39,643 nt of DNA from Sulfurimonas sp. (lineage in GTDB: Bacteria > Campylobacterota > Campylobacteria > Campylobacterales > Sulfurimonadaceae): the NCBI RefSeq assembly GCF_028694895.1, contig NZ_JAQVKA010000008.1, forward strand, positions 1 through 39,643. The letters run 5' to 3'. This document shows positions 1-9,083 of the stretch, piece after piece (the first letter of the stretch is position 1; each line of letters starts with the position of its first letter). The notes under the pieces were generated by a model. That model did not search any database and was not told the DNA's origin. It saw only the letters and a list, made by a program, of their open reading frames with translations. Position numbers and translations under genes: made by a program.

Positions 1-48
1 ACAGTATATCACTCAGCAAATTGGCAAGGTAGCGGAGTGATAAAATAG
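1..48 (+). CDS. 3' end of an unidentified protein gene (partial)
   Basis: Frame 1 is open from the window edge to a TAG at 46-48 and encodes a plausible protein tail, TVYHSANWQGSGVIK. Only 15 residues are visible, so no family can be named. The 96 bases to the next gene hold a weak hairpin and a promoter-like -10, consistent with a gene ending here. The reading frame is short enough to be chance. Confidence 0.4.
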   Translation, partial: TVYHSANWQGSGVIK

Positions 49-49
49 A

Positions 50-70
50 TTTTAAAGAGTTCCTTTAAAA
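50..70 (+). terminator. Weak A/T-rich hairpin, possible terminator
   Basis: TTTTAAAG (50-57) and CTTTAAAA (63-70) are perfect 8-base inverted arms around a 5-base loop, just after the TAG of the upstream partial gene. There is no GC-rich stem and no long T tract, so termination strength is doubtful. Confidence 0.3.
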
Positions 71-103
71 GTACGTTGTAATAGCATCATAAAGATTATT
101 CGA

Positions 104-109
104 TATAAT
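104..109 (+). promoter_or_regulatory. Candidate -10 element of ppk
   Basis: A perfect TATAAT lies 36 bases before the ppk ATG. No convincing -35 is seen at the usual spacing, which is common for vegetative promoters in Campylobacterota. A GGAG Shine-Dalgarno follows at 130-133. Confidence 0.45.
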
Positions 110-144
110 GAGAAAAAAATAATTTATGTGGAGTTTTCCTCTCA

Positions 145-2241
145 ATGCTAAACCTTAAAAACCCAGATCTTTATAACAACCGCGAAATTTCATGGCTTCA
201 ATTCAATACAAGAGTTTTAAAACAGGCTCAAGATGAATCCCTTCCACTCTTAGAGAGGCTTAAGTTTTTAGCAATTTATGGAACAAACTTAGATGAGTTT
301 TATATGATTAGGGTTGCTGGGTTAAAGAAGCTCTTTACAGCAGGCATCATAGTCTCAAGTGCAGATAAGCTTACACCTCTGCAGCAGTTGCGTGAAATAA
401 GAAAATATCTTCATCAAGAACAACAAGTTGTTGAACACTGTATGAATGGTATTTTAAAAAAGCTCGAGCTTGAGGGAATAAGTATAAAGCTTTACAATGA
501 AGTAAATCAACACCAAAAACATTACCTAAACAGATATTTTAACGAAAACATATATCCAGTAATCATCCCTATTGCCATTGATGCTACTCACCCGTTTCCA
601 CACTTAAACAACCTAAGTTTTGGGCTTATTGTAAAGCTAAGAGATAGTGATAATCCAACTATAGAGAGATCTGGAATCATCCGTATTCCTCGTGTTATAG
701 AGAGATTTGTGGAGCTTGAAAATGATATTTATGTTCCAATTGAGAGTATAGTAGCGCAACACGTAGAAGATCTTTTTCCAGGTTACTCTTTGATAAAGTT
801 TGCAGCATTTAGAGTTACTAGAAATGCTGATATCGAGATCGAAGAAGAGGAAGCTGATGACTTCTTAGAGATACTTGAAGAGGGTTTAAAACTTCGTAGA
901 AAAGGTGCGATGGTTAGGCTTGAAGTTGGAAGTGATGCAGATGATGAGATTATAAATTTCTTTAATCGTCACGCAAATATTTACAAAGATGACATCTTTA
1001 AATTTCACACATTCTTAAACCTCTCAAGTCTTTGGCAGATAGTTTCAAACAAACATTTTGCACACTTACTCTCAGAGCCTTTTAAGACAAAAACTCTTCC
1101 GCCACTTGATAATAGTGATAGCATCTTTAGCTCTCTTGAAAAGCAAGATATACTGCTTTACCATCCATATGAGAGCTTTGATCCAGTTGTTAAGTTAATT
1201 CAAAGTGCAGCAAAAGATCCAGATGTTGTATCAATTAAAATGACGCTTTATCGCTCAGGAACGGATTCTCCTATAGTTAAAGCTTTAATGGGTGCTAGTG
1301 AATCTGGCAAACAGGTAACTGTAATGGTTGAGTTAAAAGCTAGATTTGATGAGGAAAATAATCTCATCTGGGCAAAAGCACTTGAAAAGGCTGGCGCACA
1401 CGTAATTTATGGCATCAAAGGCTTTAAAGTTCATGCAAAAGCAACACTTATTACAAGAAAGAAAAATGGAAAACTAAAACAATATGCACACATAGGAACT
1501 GGAAACTACAACCCAGCAACTTCAAAAATATATACAGATATGAGTTATCTAACGAGTAAAGATGAGATAACAAATGATATGACTAGGTTTTTTCATTTTC
1601 TTACAGGTTTTAGTAAAAAAGGCAAACTTAACGAGCTTTATATGTCTCCATCGCAAATCAAACCAAAGATTCTCTCTCTTATCCAAAATGAGACAAGAAA
1701 GAAAAGTGATGGAAGAATCATTGTAAAACTAAACTCTTTAGTTGATGAAGACGTTATAAAAGCTCTTTATAAAGCAAGTCAAGCAGGTGTAAAAGTTGAT
1801 CTTATCGTTCGTGGTATCTGTTGTTTAAAACCAGGAATTGAGGGCGTGAGTGAAAATATTAGAGTAATCTCTATTCTTGGTAAATACCTAGAACATGCAA
1901 GAGCTTTTTACTTTAAAAATGATGAAGCTGGAGTTTATATCTCAAGTGCGGACTGGATGCCAAGAAACTTAACGAGACGTATAGAACTTCTGACCGCTAT
2001 AAAAGATCCAAAAGCAAAAGATAAGATTATTCAGATACTAAACCTTCAATGTGCTGATAACTCTTTAGCACATGAATTACAGAGTGATGGTTCATATATA
2101 AAGGTAAAACATGATGAAACTAAAATCATAAACAATCACGTCTTACTAGAAGAGTATGTAAACAAAGTATCTAAAGCAGCTGCAAAAGAGAGTAGCGCAA
2201 CCGCAGAGCAGACTTTAAATATATTTAACGAGGAGATCTAA
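145..2241 (+). CDS. ppk: Polyphosphate kinase 1
   Basis: Reversibly polymerises the gamma phosphate of ATP into inorganic polyphosphate. At 698 aa it has full PPK1 length. The N domain opens with the family signature [10 protein letters not shown] (12-21) and continues through [15 protein letters not shown]. The catalytic half contains [10 protein letters not shown], whose His430 corresponds to the autophosphorylated histidine, then HIGTGNYNP (449-457), and a second conserved histidine in LEHARAFYF. No key residue looks missing. The ATG has a GGAG 11 bases upstream. It is followed one base later by a gamma-carbonic-anhydrase-like gene and then a TRIC-family gene, so the three probably form one transcript. 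Polyphosphate is a stress and energy store, but nothing else here ties the neighbours to that role. Confidence 0.97.
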   Translation: MLNLKNPDLYNNREISWLQFNTRVLKQAQDESLPLLERLKFLAIYGTNLDEFYMIRVAGLKKLFTAGIIVSSADKLTPLQQLREIRKYLHQEQQVVEHCMNGILKKLELEGISIKLYNEVNQHQKHYLNRYFNENIYPVIIPIAIDATHPFPHLNNLSFGLIVKLRDSDNPTIERSGIIRIPRVIERFVELENDIYVPIESIVAQHVEDLFPGYSLIKFAAFRVTRNADIEIEEEEADDFLEILEEGLKLRRKGAMVRLEVGSDADDEIINFFNRHANIYKDDIFKFHTFLNLSSLWQIVSNKHFAHLLSEPFKTKTLPPLDNSDSIFSSLEKQDILLYHPYESFDPVVKLIQSAAKDPDVVSIKMTLYRSGTDSPIVKALMGASESGKQVTVMVELKARFDEENNLIWAKALEKAGAHVIYGIKGFKVHAKATLITRKKNGKLKQYAHIGTGNYNPATSKIYTDMSYLTSKDEITNDMTRFFHFLTGFSKKGKLNELYMSPSQIKPKILSLIQNETRKKSDGRIIVKLNSLVDEDVIKALYKASQAGVKVDLIVRGICCLKPGIEGVSENIRVISILGKYLEHARAFYFKNDEAGVYISSADWMPRNLTRRIELLTAIKDPKAKDKIIQILNLQCADNSLAHELQSDGSYIKVKHDETKIINNHVLLEEYVNKVSKAAAKESSATAEQTLNIFNEEI

Positions 2242-2242
2242 T

Positions 2243-2770
2243 ATGCTTTATAACTTTAAAGCAATGGAGCCAAAAATTGGAAAAAACAGCTGGGTAGCTC
2301 CATCAGCTGATGTTATCGGTGATGTTACTTGTGGAGAGGATTGCTCTATATGGTTTGGAACAGTTGTCCGAGGCGATGTTCACTATATACAGATTGGCGA
2401 TAGAGTAAGCATACAAGATTTGAGTATGGTTCATGTGACTCATCATAAAAAAGAAGATAGAAGTGATGGACATCCAACAATAATTGGCAATGACGTAACA
2501 ATAGGACACCGAGTTATGCTTCATGGATGCACAATAGAAGATGCTTGTTTAATTGGTATGAGTGCAACCATACTCGATGGCGCAGTTATAGGCAAAGAGT
2601 CGATTGTCGGAGCTGACTCTCTTGTAACTAAAAATAAGATTTTTCCACCTCGCTCACTTATAATGGGAAGCCCTGCAAAGCTGATTAGAGAGCTGAGTGA
2701 TGATGAAGTAAAAGAGCTTTATGCTTCTGCATCAAGATATGTAGAATTTAAATCTCACTACCAAAAATAG
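2243..2770 (+). CDS. Gamma-carbonic-anhydrase family hexapeptide-repeat protein (YrdA/PaaY-like)
   Basis: A left-handed beta-helix protein of 175 aa, the normal size for the YrdA/CaiE/PaaY group. Hexapeptide repeats run through the middle of the chain, with the family signature SIWFGTVVRGDV (35-46). The metal-binding histidines of gamma carbonic anhydrases have likely counterparts in His64 (MVHV), His89 (IGHRV) and His94 (MLHGC). An insertion of about eight residues rich in His, Lys and Asp follows His64. Many members bind zinc or iron without shown carbonic anhydrase activity, so the reaction is uncertain. AGGAG overlaps the end of ppk, and the TAG directly abuts the next ATG, pointing to translational coupling with both neighbours. 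Confidence 0.85.
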   Translation: MLYNFKAMEPKIGKNSWVAPSADVIGDVTCGEDCSIWFGTVVRGDVHYIQIGDRVSIQDLSMVHVTHHKKEDRSDGHPTIIGNDVTIGHRVMLHGCTIEDACLIGMSATILDGAVIGKESIVGADSLVTKNKIFPPRSLIMGSPAKLIRELSDDEVKELYASASRYVEFKSHYQK

Positions 2771-3382
2771 ATGCCTGATTACTTTATTTTTGCCGATATT
2801 ATCGGTATTGTGGCCTTTGCAATAAGTGGTTTTTTAATTGCTATAAAAAACAATCTTGATATCTTAGGCATAGTTATCGCTTCTGCTCTCACTGCTCTTG
2901 GTGGAGGTATAATCAGAGATGCTATCCTTAGCTCACCACCTTATGCTTTTACCTCTATTCACCCAGCACTTACTCTTATTTTAACGATTTTAGTTGCTTA
3001 CTTCTTTAAATTTTATCAAGAGAGTTCTATAGAGAGAAAATGGATGTTTGTGATAAGTGATACGATTGGACTTGTTGCATTTAGTATCACCGGCGCGCTT
3101 TTAGCAATCAACGCCGAGTATAACTTCTTTGGCATAGTGATACTTAGCTTTATCACCGCAGTTGGAGGAGGAGTTACAAGAGATATTATGATAAATGAAG
3201 TCCCTACTGTTTTAGTTAGTGACTTCTATGGCTCAATTGCTGTAATCGTAGCTTTAGTACTTGGTACATTAAACTTTTTTGACGCTATAAATGAATTTAC
3301 TATTATCATCACAGCTAGCTTTAGTATTGTTCTAAGGCTGATTGCATACAAGAAGGGATGGCAGTTGCCAAAACTAAGTTAG
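2771..3382 (+). CDS. TRIC-family (UPF0126, YadS/YicG-like) membrane protein
   Basis: A 203-aa polytopic inner-membrane protein with about seven hydrophobic segments. It carries the internal duplication typical of bacterial TRIC channels: GGGIIRD (44-50) and GGGVTRD (132-138) lie in equivalent positions of two similar halves. Structurally studied prokaryotic TRIC proteins are trimeric cation channels; other members have been linked to glycine uptake, so the substrate cannot be read from sequence. The ATG follows the preceding TAG with no gap. The last 9 bases overlap the 3' end of the convergent flavodiiron gene. Confidence 0.85.
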   Translation: MPDYFIFADIIGIVAFAISGFLIAIKNNLDILGIVIASALTALGGGIIRDAILSSPPYAFTSIHPALTLILTILVAYFFKFYQESSIERKWMFVISDTIGLVAFSITGALLAINAEYNFFGIVILSFITAVGGGVTRDIMINEVPTVLVSDFYGSIAVIVALVLGTLNFFDAINEFTIIITASFSIVLRLIAYKKGWQLPKLS

Positions 3383-4579
3383 AGGCTCATCCTTTAAGCT
3401 ATCAGAGAACTCTTTTGCAAATAGGGTGCACTCTTTGATGGCATCTTCATCTGGTTTCCACATCATCTGGAGTCCATCATTAACTAAAGAAAATCCACTC
3501 TCAAGTAGTTTTGTATTTATAATTTTTGTGCTCTCACCACTCCATCCATAAGAGCCAAAAGATGCCGCTTTTTTATTTTTAAACTCTAAAGATTTTATAA
3601 TCTCAAATATAGCAGAGATTGAGCTTAGCACCCCTTTATTTACAGTAGGAGAACCAACTAAAATTGCTTTTGATTTGAATATTTCTGTGATTACATCATT
3701 TTTGTCTTGTTTTGATAGATGCACAAGTTTGATGATTGTTGTCTCATCTGATTTTCTAATTCCTTCTGCCATAGCCTCAGCCATAATGCTTGTAGACTCC
3801 CACATTGTGTCATATAAAATTGTTATTTGGTTCTCTTGATAATCCTGCGCCCACTTAAGATACAGCTCTATAATCTGCGCAGGATTATCTCTCCAAATCA
3901 CTCCATGTGATGGGCAAATCATATCAATAGCAAGATTTAGAGATAAAATCTCCTCTATTTTTTTGATAACCTTTAAATTGTATGGAGTTAAAATATTTGC
4001 GTAGTATTTTAAAGACTCTATCTGTAGCTCACACTGATCAACCAAATCATTATAGATAGCAGATGTAGCATAGTGTTGTCCAAATGCATCATTACTAAAT
4101 ATCATGTTGTCTTTAGTTAAATAGCAGAGCATGCTATCTGGCCAATGAAGCAGAGGCATCTCAACAAAAACAAGCTCTTTATCCCCTAGGTCAAGCTTGT
4201 CACCAGTTTTTACAATATTGAAGTTCCAATCTTGATGATATTGTCCTCTAAGAGATTTTATAGCGTTCTTAGTACAGTAAATTGGTGTATCTGGTATAAG
4301 TTTCATAAGAGTAGGAAGTGCGCCGGTATGATCTGGCTCCCCATGATTTATAACGATATAATCGATATTTTTTAAATCAATCTCATTTTTAAGATTCCGT
4401 ATAAAGACTTCAGTAAAAGGCGTATCAACTGTATCTATAAGAACATTTTTTTGCTCTTTGATGAGATACGCATTATAAGAAGTTCCTTTGTGAGTAGAGT
4501 ACTTATAACCTTGGTAACTCTCTATTTCCCAATCAACATTACCAACAAGATAGATGTTGTTTTTTATATTAAAGCCCAT
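3374..4579 (-). CDS. Flavodiiron protein (FprA-type NO/O2 reductase)
   Basis: Soluble flavodiiron proteins reduce O2 to water and/or NO to N2O, taking electrons from rubredoxin. The 401-aa chain has the two expected domains. The N-terminal beta-lactamase-like diiron domain has HGEPDH (79-84), His145 in LLHWPDSM, Asp164 in FSNDAFGQH and a later His in CPSHGVIWR. The C-terminal flavodoxin-like FMN domain begins around ILYDTMWESTS. All recognisable diiron ligands are present. A rubredoxin gene ends only 8 bases upstream, so the electron donor is co-transcribed. The Shine-Dalgarno is weak (AAG), suggesting coupling to rubredoxin translation. Whether O2 or NO is the main substrate cannot be told from sequence. 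Confidence 0.95.
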   Translation of the reverse strand: MGFNIKNNIYLVGNVDWEIESYQGYKYSTHKGTSYNAYLIKEQKNVLIDTVDTPFTEVFIRNLKNEIDLKNIDYIVINHGEPDHTGALPTLMKLIPDTPIYCTKNAIKSLRGQYHQDWNFNIVKTGDKLDLGDKELVFVEMPLLHWPDSMLCYLTKDNMIFSNDAFGQHYATSAIYNDLVDQCELQIESLKYYANILTPYNLKVIKKIEEILSLNLAIDMICPSHGVIWRDNPAQIIELYLKWAQDYQENQITILYDTMWESTSIMAEAMAEGIRKSDETTIIKLVHLSKQDKNDVITEIFKSKAILVGSPTVNKGVLSSISAIFEIIKSLEFKNKKAASFGSYGWSGESTKIINTKLLESGFSLVNDGLQMMWKPDEDAIKECTLFAKEFSDSLKDEPLT

Positions 4580-4587
4580 CTTAGCAC

Positions 4588-4752
4588 TTAGTCTTCGTAT
4601 GGCTCAAAATCTTCTTTTTTTACTCCACAATCTGGACAAACCCAATCATCTGGAATATCTTCAAACGCTGTTCCTGGAGCAACTCCAGAATCTGGATCTC
4701 CAACTTTTGGATCATATATATATTCACACACAGTACAGATATATTTTTGCAT
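4588..4752 (-). CDS. Rubredoxin
   Basis: A 54-aa protein starting [14 protein letters not shown]. The two iron-binding pairs are C6-x2-C9 and C39-x2-C42 (CPDCG), with the usual aromatic and DWVCP residues around them. It is a full-length, single-iron rubredoxin. GGAG sits 6 bases before the ATG. It lies directly upstream of the flavodiiron gene, its likely redox partner, and follows the heme operon on the same strand after a 75-base gap. It is short and easily missed by length-filtered gene calling. Confidence 0.97.
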   Translation of the reverse strand: MQKYICTVCEYIYDPKVGDPDSGVAPGTAFEDIPDDWVCPDCGVKKEDFEPYED

Positions 4753-4827
4753 AATAGACTCCTTAGTTTGTTCAATACTATCTTAAGTTTGTAAATAATC
4801 TATTAGCCTTAAAAAATAAATTTTAAA

Positions 4828-5208
4828 CTAAAGACTATTTAAGAGAGCCTCTTTTGTAAAAGCTTCAAACAAGGGAGTGTTTATAAATAGTTCATCTTTG
4901 TATGAGACAAAAAAGAGAGCTGGGAACTGTTGTGTGTAAAAAAGTTCTACCGGATAGCTGTTTTTATTTTCAAAAAAAACCACAACTGATATGTATTTAT
5001 CATTTACCTTATCGGCTACTTCTTTATCCATAAAAATATCTGTAAAAACACTCTTACACTCTTTGCAATCCCTCTTTAACACTAGAAGCAAAATATTTTT
5101 TTCCTCTTTTTTTGCTTCTTTGAGAGCTGTTTCAAAATTACTCTGCCATCTTATATGCTCACCAAATATAAGTGATGTAAAAATTATAAAAATAAAAACA
5201 AGTCTCAT
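4828..5208 (-). CDS. Periplasmic thioredoxin-fold protein with CxxC
   Basis: A 126-aa protein with a hydrophobic signal segment at 1-16 (cleavage likely near FGE). It has a thioredoxin-like core: a redox pair C48-KE-C51 after a beta strand (NILLLVLKRDC), and the cis-proline region FPALFFVS. It belongs to the broad thioredoxin-fold group sometimes described as SoxW- or DUF255-like; the exact family is not recognised. Its ATG overlaps the stop of the pentaheme cytochrome gene (ATGA), so it is the last gene of a four-gene operon. A role in keeping heme-binding cysteines reduced or in periplasmic thiol exchange is inferred from context. Confidence 0.7.
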   Translation of the reverse strand: MRLVFIFIIFTSLIFGEHIRWQSNFETALKEAKKEEKNILLLVLKRDCKECKSVFTDIFMDKEVADKVNDKYISVVVFFENKNSYPVELFYTQQFPALFFVSYKDELFINTPLFEAFTKEALLNSL

Positions 5209-6992
5209 TTAAACTCTTTTTCTACCTTCATTAATTCTATAATAGGTGGATTTGGCAGAGTTGGAAAAGCTTTTTTAACTGCATCAGTAGTCCACTGTGG
5301 ATAGATTCTAAAGTTTAGTTTTACCTCTACGCTCAGAGGATATTTAACACTCTTTGATAAAGCAAAACTCTCAACTCTTCTCTGTTTTGATGGTATTCTA
5401 GTGTCTTTTAGAAGTATCTTATATCTCCAAAACAGAAGTCCAACAGGTTCACCGTTCTCATCACCAAAAACCTTTTGAAAGACTCTGCTATCATCTTCTA
5501 TATTGCCATCTTCTTTTAACTTTCCACTTGAGAACACAAGCTTATCATCTCTATCTTTTACGCTTACATCAAGCCAAAGTTCTCTAAAGTCTGCAACTCC
5601 TGTCGGCAGATGATGACCAGCACCTACATTTGTAACTCCAACACTTAAAGTGTTATCCTTTACATCTACATCAAGCTTTGCAGAGCTCTTTAAAAGCTCA
5701 ATTGTTTGCTCTTCATTTTTTTTATCTTTAAGCCCTGCTAAGAAGTGGTTTGAACCGCTAAAGTAGTGAACCTTTACATCCTCTTTTATGACCCCGCCAT
5801 CAGTTGAAGTTCCTCTTAGTGGTGAGAGTTTGCCATCTTTAAGATTTGTCATATGGCAATCTATACAAGTTTTATGTTTACTTTTATCTTTTGGATTGTT
5901 AAACTCAGACTTCTCCCACTCTTTAAATGTTGAGACAATTGCAATACCGTTTTTTGGATGAAACTCATCATGACACGAAGCGCAGTATCTACTCTCTTTA
6001 TAAAGTGGGTCCATATAGCTTTTTTTATGCTCATCAGGGTTTGAGTTGATAAGTTTTTCACTAAACCAATGTCCAAGAGGTGCTTTGCTATCTTCAAAAG
6101 CATATTTTTTTCGCTCCAGTGTGAGGGTATAAGAGGCATTCCCCTTACTGCTTGCATCTGTTATTCTATGACAAGTAACGCATGATACACCCTCTTCTAG
6201 CCTAAAGTTATCTTGCTCTTTAAAGTCTGCAATAAGCCCTTGTCCATCTTTTTCAAAAATCTCATCACGTAAGAAGTTCCCCTCCATATCATGAGTAGTT
6301 TTTTCATGCCCATTTAGAAGTGCACTCGGGTTATGACAGCTCATACACCACTTGCGAAAGCCCTCTCCTTCAACTTCTCCAGCTAAAGTCTCCATTACCA
6401 TGTAGTATGGGTTTGAGCCAACCATATGTTTATGGTTTGAGTTACTCCACTGTTTAAATATCTCGCTATGACATGATTTACACTTAGTAGATGATGTCCA
6501 ATCCTCACTATGATAACTTCTAGTGCTATTTACTTCTATATTTGATAGTTTCTCTTGTGAATGGGAGAGTTGTGGGTTTATAAGCGCTAAAAGTACAAGA
6601 GGAGTTATCTGTTTTTTTTCACTAAAAAAGGCGTGTGCTATAAAAAGAATGATTAATAAAAATGAGCCATATAGATGGACATTAAAAGAGAGTTCTCCAA
6701 ACATATCCCCGCCTCTGTTTCCTACTAAAAGTAGATAAAATCCGCTTGCAATTAAGAGTATAAACAGAACAAAGACAACCCAACCATTTACACTATTTAC
6801 CTTCTTTATAAAGTAATATCTACGAATATGTCTATAGATAAATGGAAGAAGTAAAAACAAAATAGCGATAGAGCTTAATATATGTGCAACTTGAATAACT
6901 CTAAAATCTTCCCAAGAGAGATCAATAACACTCCATTGAAGCACCCCTGAGACAAACATTACAAAAACTAAAATCTTTATTATCGTTCTCAT
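5205..6992 (-). CDS. Pentaheme cytochrome c (c554-like) fused to a four-helix membrane anchor
   Basis: A 595-aa electron-transfer protein with two parts. Residues 1-123 hold four predicted membrane helices (about 4-20, 33-53, 71-90, 106-123) with histidines H37, H55, H106 and H120 in or next to them, as in b-type cytochrome anchors. A fifth hydrophobic stretch (130-142) resembles an internal signal anchor. Positive loops (RHIRRYYFIKK after helix 2, SEKKQ after helix 4) predict that the rest lies in the periplasm. That part has five CxxCH heme sites: 171-175, 216-220, 271-275, 337-341 and 376-380. The remaining 200 residues look like a beta-rich domain without heme sites. The arrangement resembles cytochrome c554/NrfA-type multiheme domains. 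It overlaps both neighbours by ATGA, showing tight coupling. Substrate unknown. Confidence 0.8.
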   Translation of the reverse strand: MRTIIKILVFVMFVSGVLQWSVIDLSWEDFRVIQVAHILSSIAILFLLLPFIYRHIRRYYFIKKVNSVNGWVVFVLFILLIASGFYLLLVGNRGGDMFGELSFNVHLYGSFLLIILFIAHAFFSEKKQITPLVLLALINPQLSHSQEKLSNIEVNSTRSYHSEDWTSSTKCKSCHSEIFKQWSNSNHKHMVGSNPYYMVMETLAGEVEGEGFRKWCMSCHNPSALLNGHEKTTHDMEGNFLRDEIFEKDGQGLIADFKEQDNFRLEEGVSCVTCHRITDASSKGNASYTLTLERKKYAFEDSKAPLGHWFSEKLINSNPDEHKKSYMDPLYKESRYCASCHDEFHPKNGIAIVSTFKEWEKSEFNNPKDKSKHKTCIDCHMTNLKDGKLSPLRGTSTDGGVIKEDVKVHYFSGSNHFLAGLKDKKNEEQTIELLKSSAKLDVDVKDNTLSVGVTNVGAGHHLPTGVADFRELWLDVSVKDRDDKLVFSSGKLKEDGNIEDDSRVFQKVFGDENGEPVGLLFWRYKILLKDTRIPSKQRRVESFALSKSVKYPLSVEVKLNFRIYPQWTTDAVKKAFPTLPNPPIIELMKVEKEFK

Positions 6993-8182
6993 TTGCTCTC
7001 ACTTACATCATACTCTACAATATTACCCTCAAGAGTTCTTAAAAATGCAACTATCTCATCAATCTGCTCTAGTGTTAGATGGCGTCCAAGCTGATGTTTT
7101 GCCATAACATTTACCGCCTCTCTTATCTTTGGCACTGCCCCATTATGAAAATATGGCGATGTTTTAGTAACATTTCTTAAAATTGGAACACGAAACAGAT
7201 GACTTTTATCTTTGCCTAAAAAGCCACCACTATTTTCAAATGGAAACTCACTATCAAACCTTTTAATCTCTGGGAAAAGTTCAAAGTTTGGTTTTAAGTC
7301 ATAAACTTGTGCAAAATCTCTAAGCGGAAATCTCTGAATACTCTGTCCACCAAGTGCAATATCGCTATGACACCCTTTACATCCAAAACTTATAAAGTTT
7401 GCCAAACCTCTCTTAGCGTCACTACTAATCGCACTGTTATTACCATCTAAAAATCTATCATAGGCTCCTCTAGTTACTAGAGTTTTTACATATATCTCTA
7501 TAGCTTTGTTGATATTTTCAAACGTTATACCATCTTCAAATGTATCATCAAACATTGCTCTATATTTGTTGCTCTTTGCAACTCTTAGCTGAAGTTCTTC
7601 TTCTGTTATATTCATCTTATAGTGTGCTAAAAAGGAGTTCTTACTCTGCTCTTTTATGCTATTTACGTCGCCACTCCATGTAAAATGTTTAGCAAAAGCT
7701 GTGTTTAGCACTGTTTGTGTGTTAAGAAGATATGGATGTGGCTCATGATTGTCGCCTTGTGAGAATGTAAATCTATCAGTACCACTTTGGTCTTTTAGAT
7801 GGCATGCTACGCAGTTGTTTATCTGCTCTTCTTTAGAGCTAATCATCTTTGACATTACACCTTTGTTTTTTAGGTCTTTATCAAAAGAGTGGCACGTAGC
7901 ACAACTTGTTTCTTTGTTTTTTGAGAGATTCACATCAAAAAATAGTTCACGTCCAAGTGCGATTTTTGAAGCACTCATAGGATTTGATGCGTCATCAACA
8001 AGTTCTAAAAGTTTTTTATATGTGTCTGGTGTAGGCTTTAACCCCTTAGATAATGCTAACTCTCTTAATTTATCATCACTATACTTTGGTATCACTTTTG
8101 ATGGTGTCAAGTAAGCAATAGATACAATTACACTTAAAACTGTAATTGCTAGTATAAGCGTATAAAAGAGTAGCTTTTTCAT
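6989..8182 (-). CDS. Triheme cytochrome c peroxidase/MauG-family protein
   Basis: A 397-aa periplasmic c-type cytochrome with an uncleaved anchor or signal helix at about 4-24. The layout follows the CcpA/MauG family: ALGRELFFDVNLS, the first heme site CATCH (94-98), the LNTQTVLNTAF and FTWSGD segments, the second domain heme CKGCH (268-272), then LFRVPILRNV and SPYFHNGA. Bacterial cytochrome c peroxidases of this family normally have two hemes. Here an extra CVACH (124-128) lies in an insertion between heme 1 and the NTQTVLNTAF segment. Peroxide reduction is the usual reaction, but MauG-like oxidation of other substrates is possible. It overlaps the pentaheme gene by ATGA and directly abuts the dehydrogenase gene upstream. 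Confidence 0.85.
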   Translation of the reverse strand: MKKLLFYTLILAITVLSVIVSIAYLTPSKVIPKYSDDKLRELALSKGLKPTPDTYKKLLELVDDASNPMSASKIALGRELFFDVNLSKNKETSCATCHSFDKDLKNKGVMSKMISSKEEQINNCVACHLKDQSGTDRFTFSQGDNHEPHPYLLNTQTVLNTAFAKHFTWSGDVNSIKEQSKNSFLAHYKMNITEEELQLRVAKSNKYRAMFDDTFEDGITFENINKAIEIYVKTLVTRGAYDRFLDGNNSAISSDAKRGLANFISFGCKGCHSDIALGGQSIQRFPLRDFAQVYDLKPNFELFPEIKRFDSEFPFENSGGFLGKDKSHLFRVPILRNVTKTSPYFHNGAVPKIREAVNVMAKHQLGRHLTLEQIDEIVAFLRTLEGNIVEYDVSESK

Positions 8183-8995
8183 CTAGATTCCAAAAGTTTC
8201 TTTTATCTTACCCTCAAACTCTTTATCACTTAACTCTTTTCTAAGTGGGACAAATGTTGTAGCTTCAACGCCAACAGGCACGGCAATAGGAGCATCTTTA
8301 TCTTCTATAATCATCTTTATAGCATCTGCAATTGGCTGTGCCGAAGGTCCTTCGTTAATAGCTTTTGCAACAATTGGCACAAAATGTGATACTAAAGCTT
8401 TATATGGTGAATTCTCTGACGTTGTTTGTGCGTTTGCAACCAAACCTTTTTTTACAAAGTTTGTACCAAAAAGGCCAGCTTCAACAGAGTGAACTCTTAT
8501 ACCAAAAGGAAGTGTTTCAAATCTAAGTGAATCTGTTATCCCCTCAACAGCGTATTTTGAAGCATTGTAATGTGAGAGTAAAGGAAGTCCCATCTTGCCT
8601 AAAAATGAGCTAAGGTTGATAATAACTCCACCCTTTGCAGCTCTCATATGAGGAAGAACTTCTCTTGTAGTTTTTATAAGTCCAAAAACATTTACATCAA
8701 ACTGATTAAATATCTCTTCATCAGTTCCATCTTCAAGGGTTGCCAAAAGTCCATATCCAGCATTATTGACAAGAACGTCAATCTTACCCTCATTTTTTAT
8801 AATAGTTGCAACCGCATCTTTAATACTTTTAGTGTTTGTAACATCTAAATAAATTTTTTTAATATTGTCTTGACTGCCGGTTGCATTTTTATCTCTTGAA
8901 CCAGCATAGACTATGTATCCATACTCTGCTAAAAATTTTGAAGTAAGCTCACCCATTCCTGAGGTAGCACCAGTTATTAAAACTACTTTTGACAT
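8183..8995 (-). CDS. Short-chain dehydrogenase/reductase (SDR)
   Basis: A 270-aa NAD(P)-dependent oxidoreductase of the classical SDR type. The cofactor motif TGATSGMG is at 8-15, NNAG at 77-80, the catalytic Ser near 130 (LSSFLG) and Y143-x3-K147 (YNASK). SRD after strand 2 suggests NADP(H) preference. It is cytoplasmic, with no signal peptide, although it leads an operon of exported redox proteins; its TAG abuts the ATG of the triheme peroxidase gene. The ATG has a strong AAGGAG and a good promoter upstream. The substrate cannot be inferred. Confidence 0.9.
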   Translation of the reverse strand: MSKVVLITGATSGMGELTSKFLAEYGYIVYAGSRDKNATGSQDNIKKIYLDVTNTKSIKDAVATIIKNEGKIDVLVNNAGYGLLATLEDGTDEEIFNQFDVNVFGLIKTTREVLPHMRAAKGGVIINLSSFLGKMGLPLLSHYNASKYAVEGITDSLRFETLPFGIRVHSVEAGLFGTNFVKKGLVANAQTTSENSPYKALVSHFVPIVAKAINEGPSAQPIADAIKMIIEDKDAPIAVPVGVEATTFVPLRKELSDKEFEGKIKETFGI

Positions 8996-9021
8996 AATAA
9001 ACTCCTTTTTTTAATAGCTAG

Positions 9022-9050
9022 AGTATATAGAAAAAAAGTATATCAATCAA
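9022..9050 (-). promoter_or_regulatory. Promoter of the SDR/heme operon
   Basis: On the minus strand, TTGATT (9045-9050) and TATACT (9022-9027) are separated by 17 bases. A second TATACT-like hexamer and further TTGAT repeats lie just upstream, so alternative starts or an Fnr/Crp-like regulator are possible, though no symmetrical TTGAT-N4-ATCAA site is present. Confidence 0.5.
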
Positions 9051-9083
9051 CATCACATATCAATTTTAAAGTATTGGTATTTT

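Noticed and set aside
9028-9075. Fnr-like site upstream of the heme operon
   Set aside because: TTGAT occurs several times but only as direct repeats; no TTGAT-N4-ATCAA palindrome exists.
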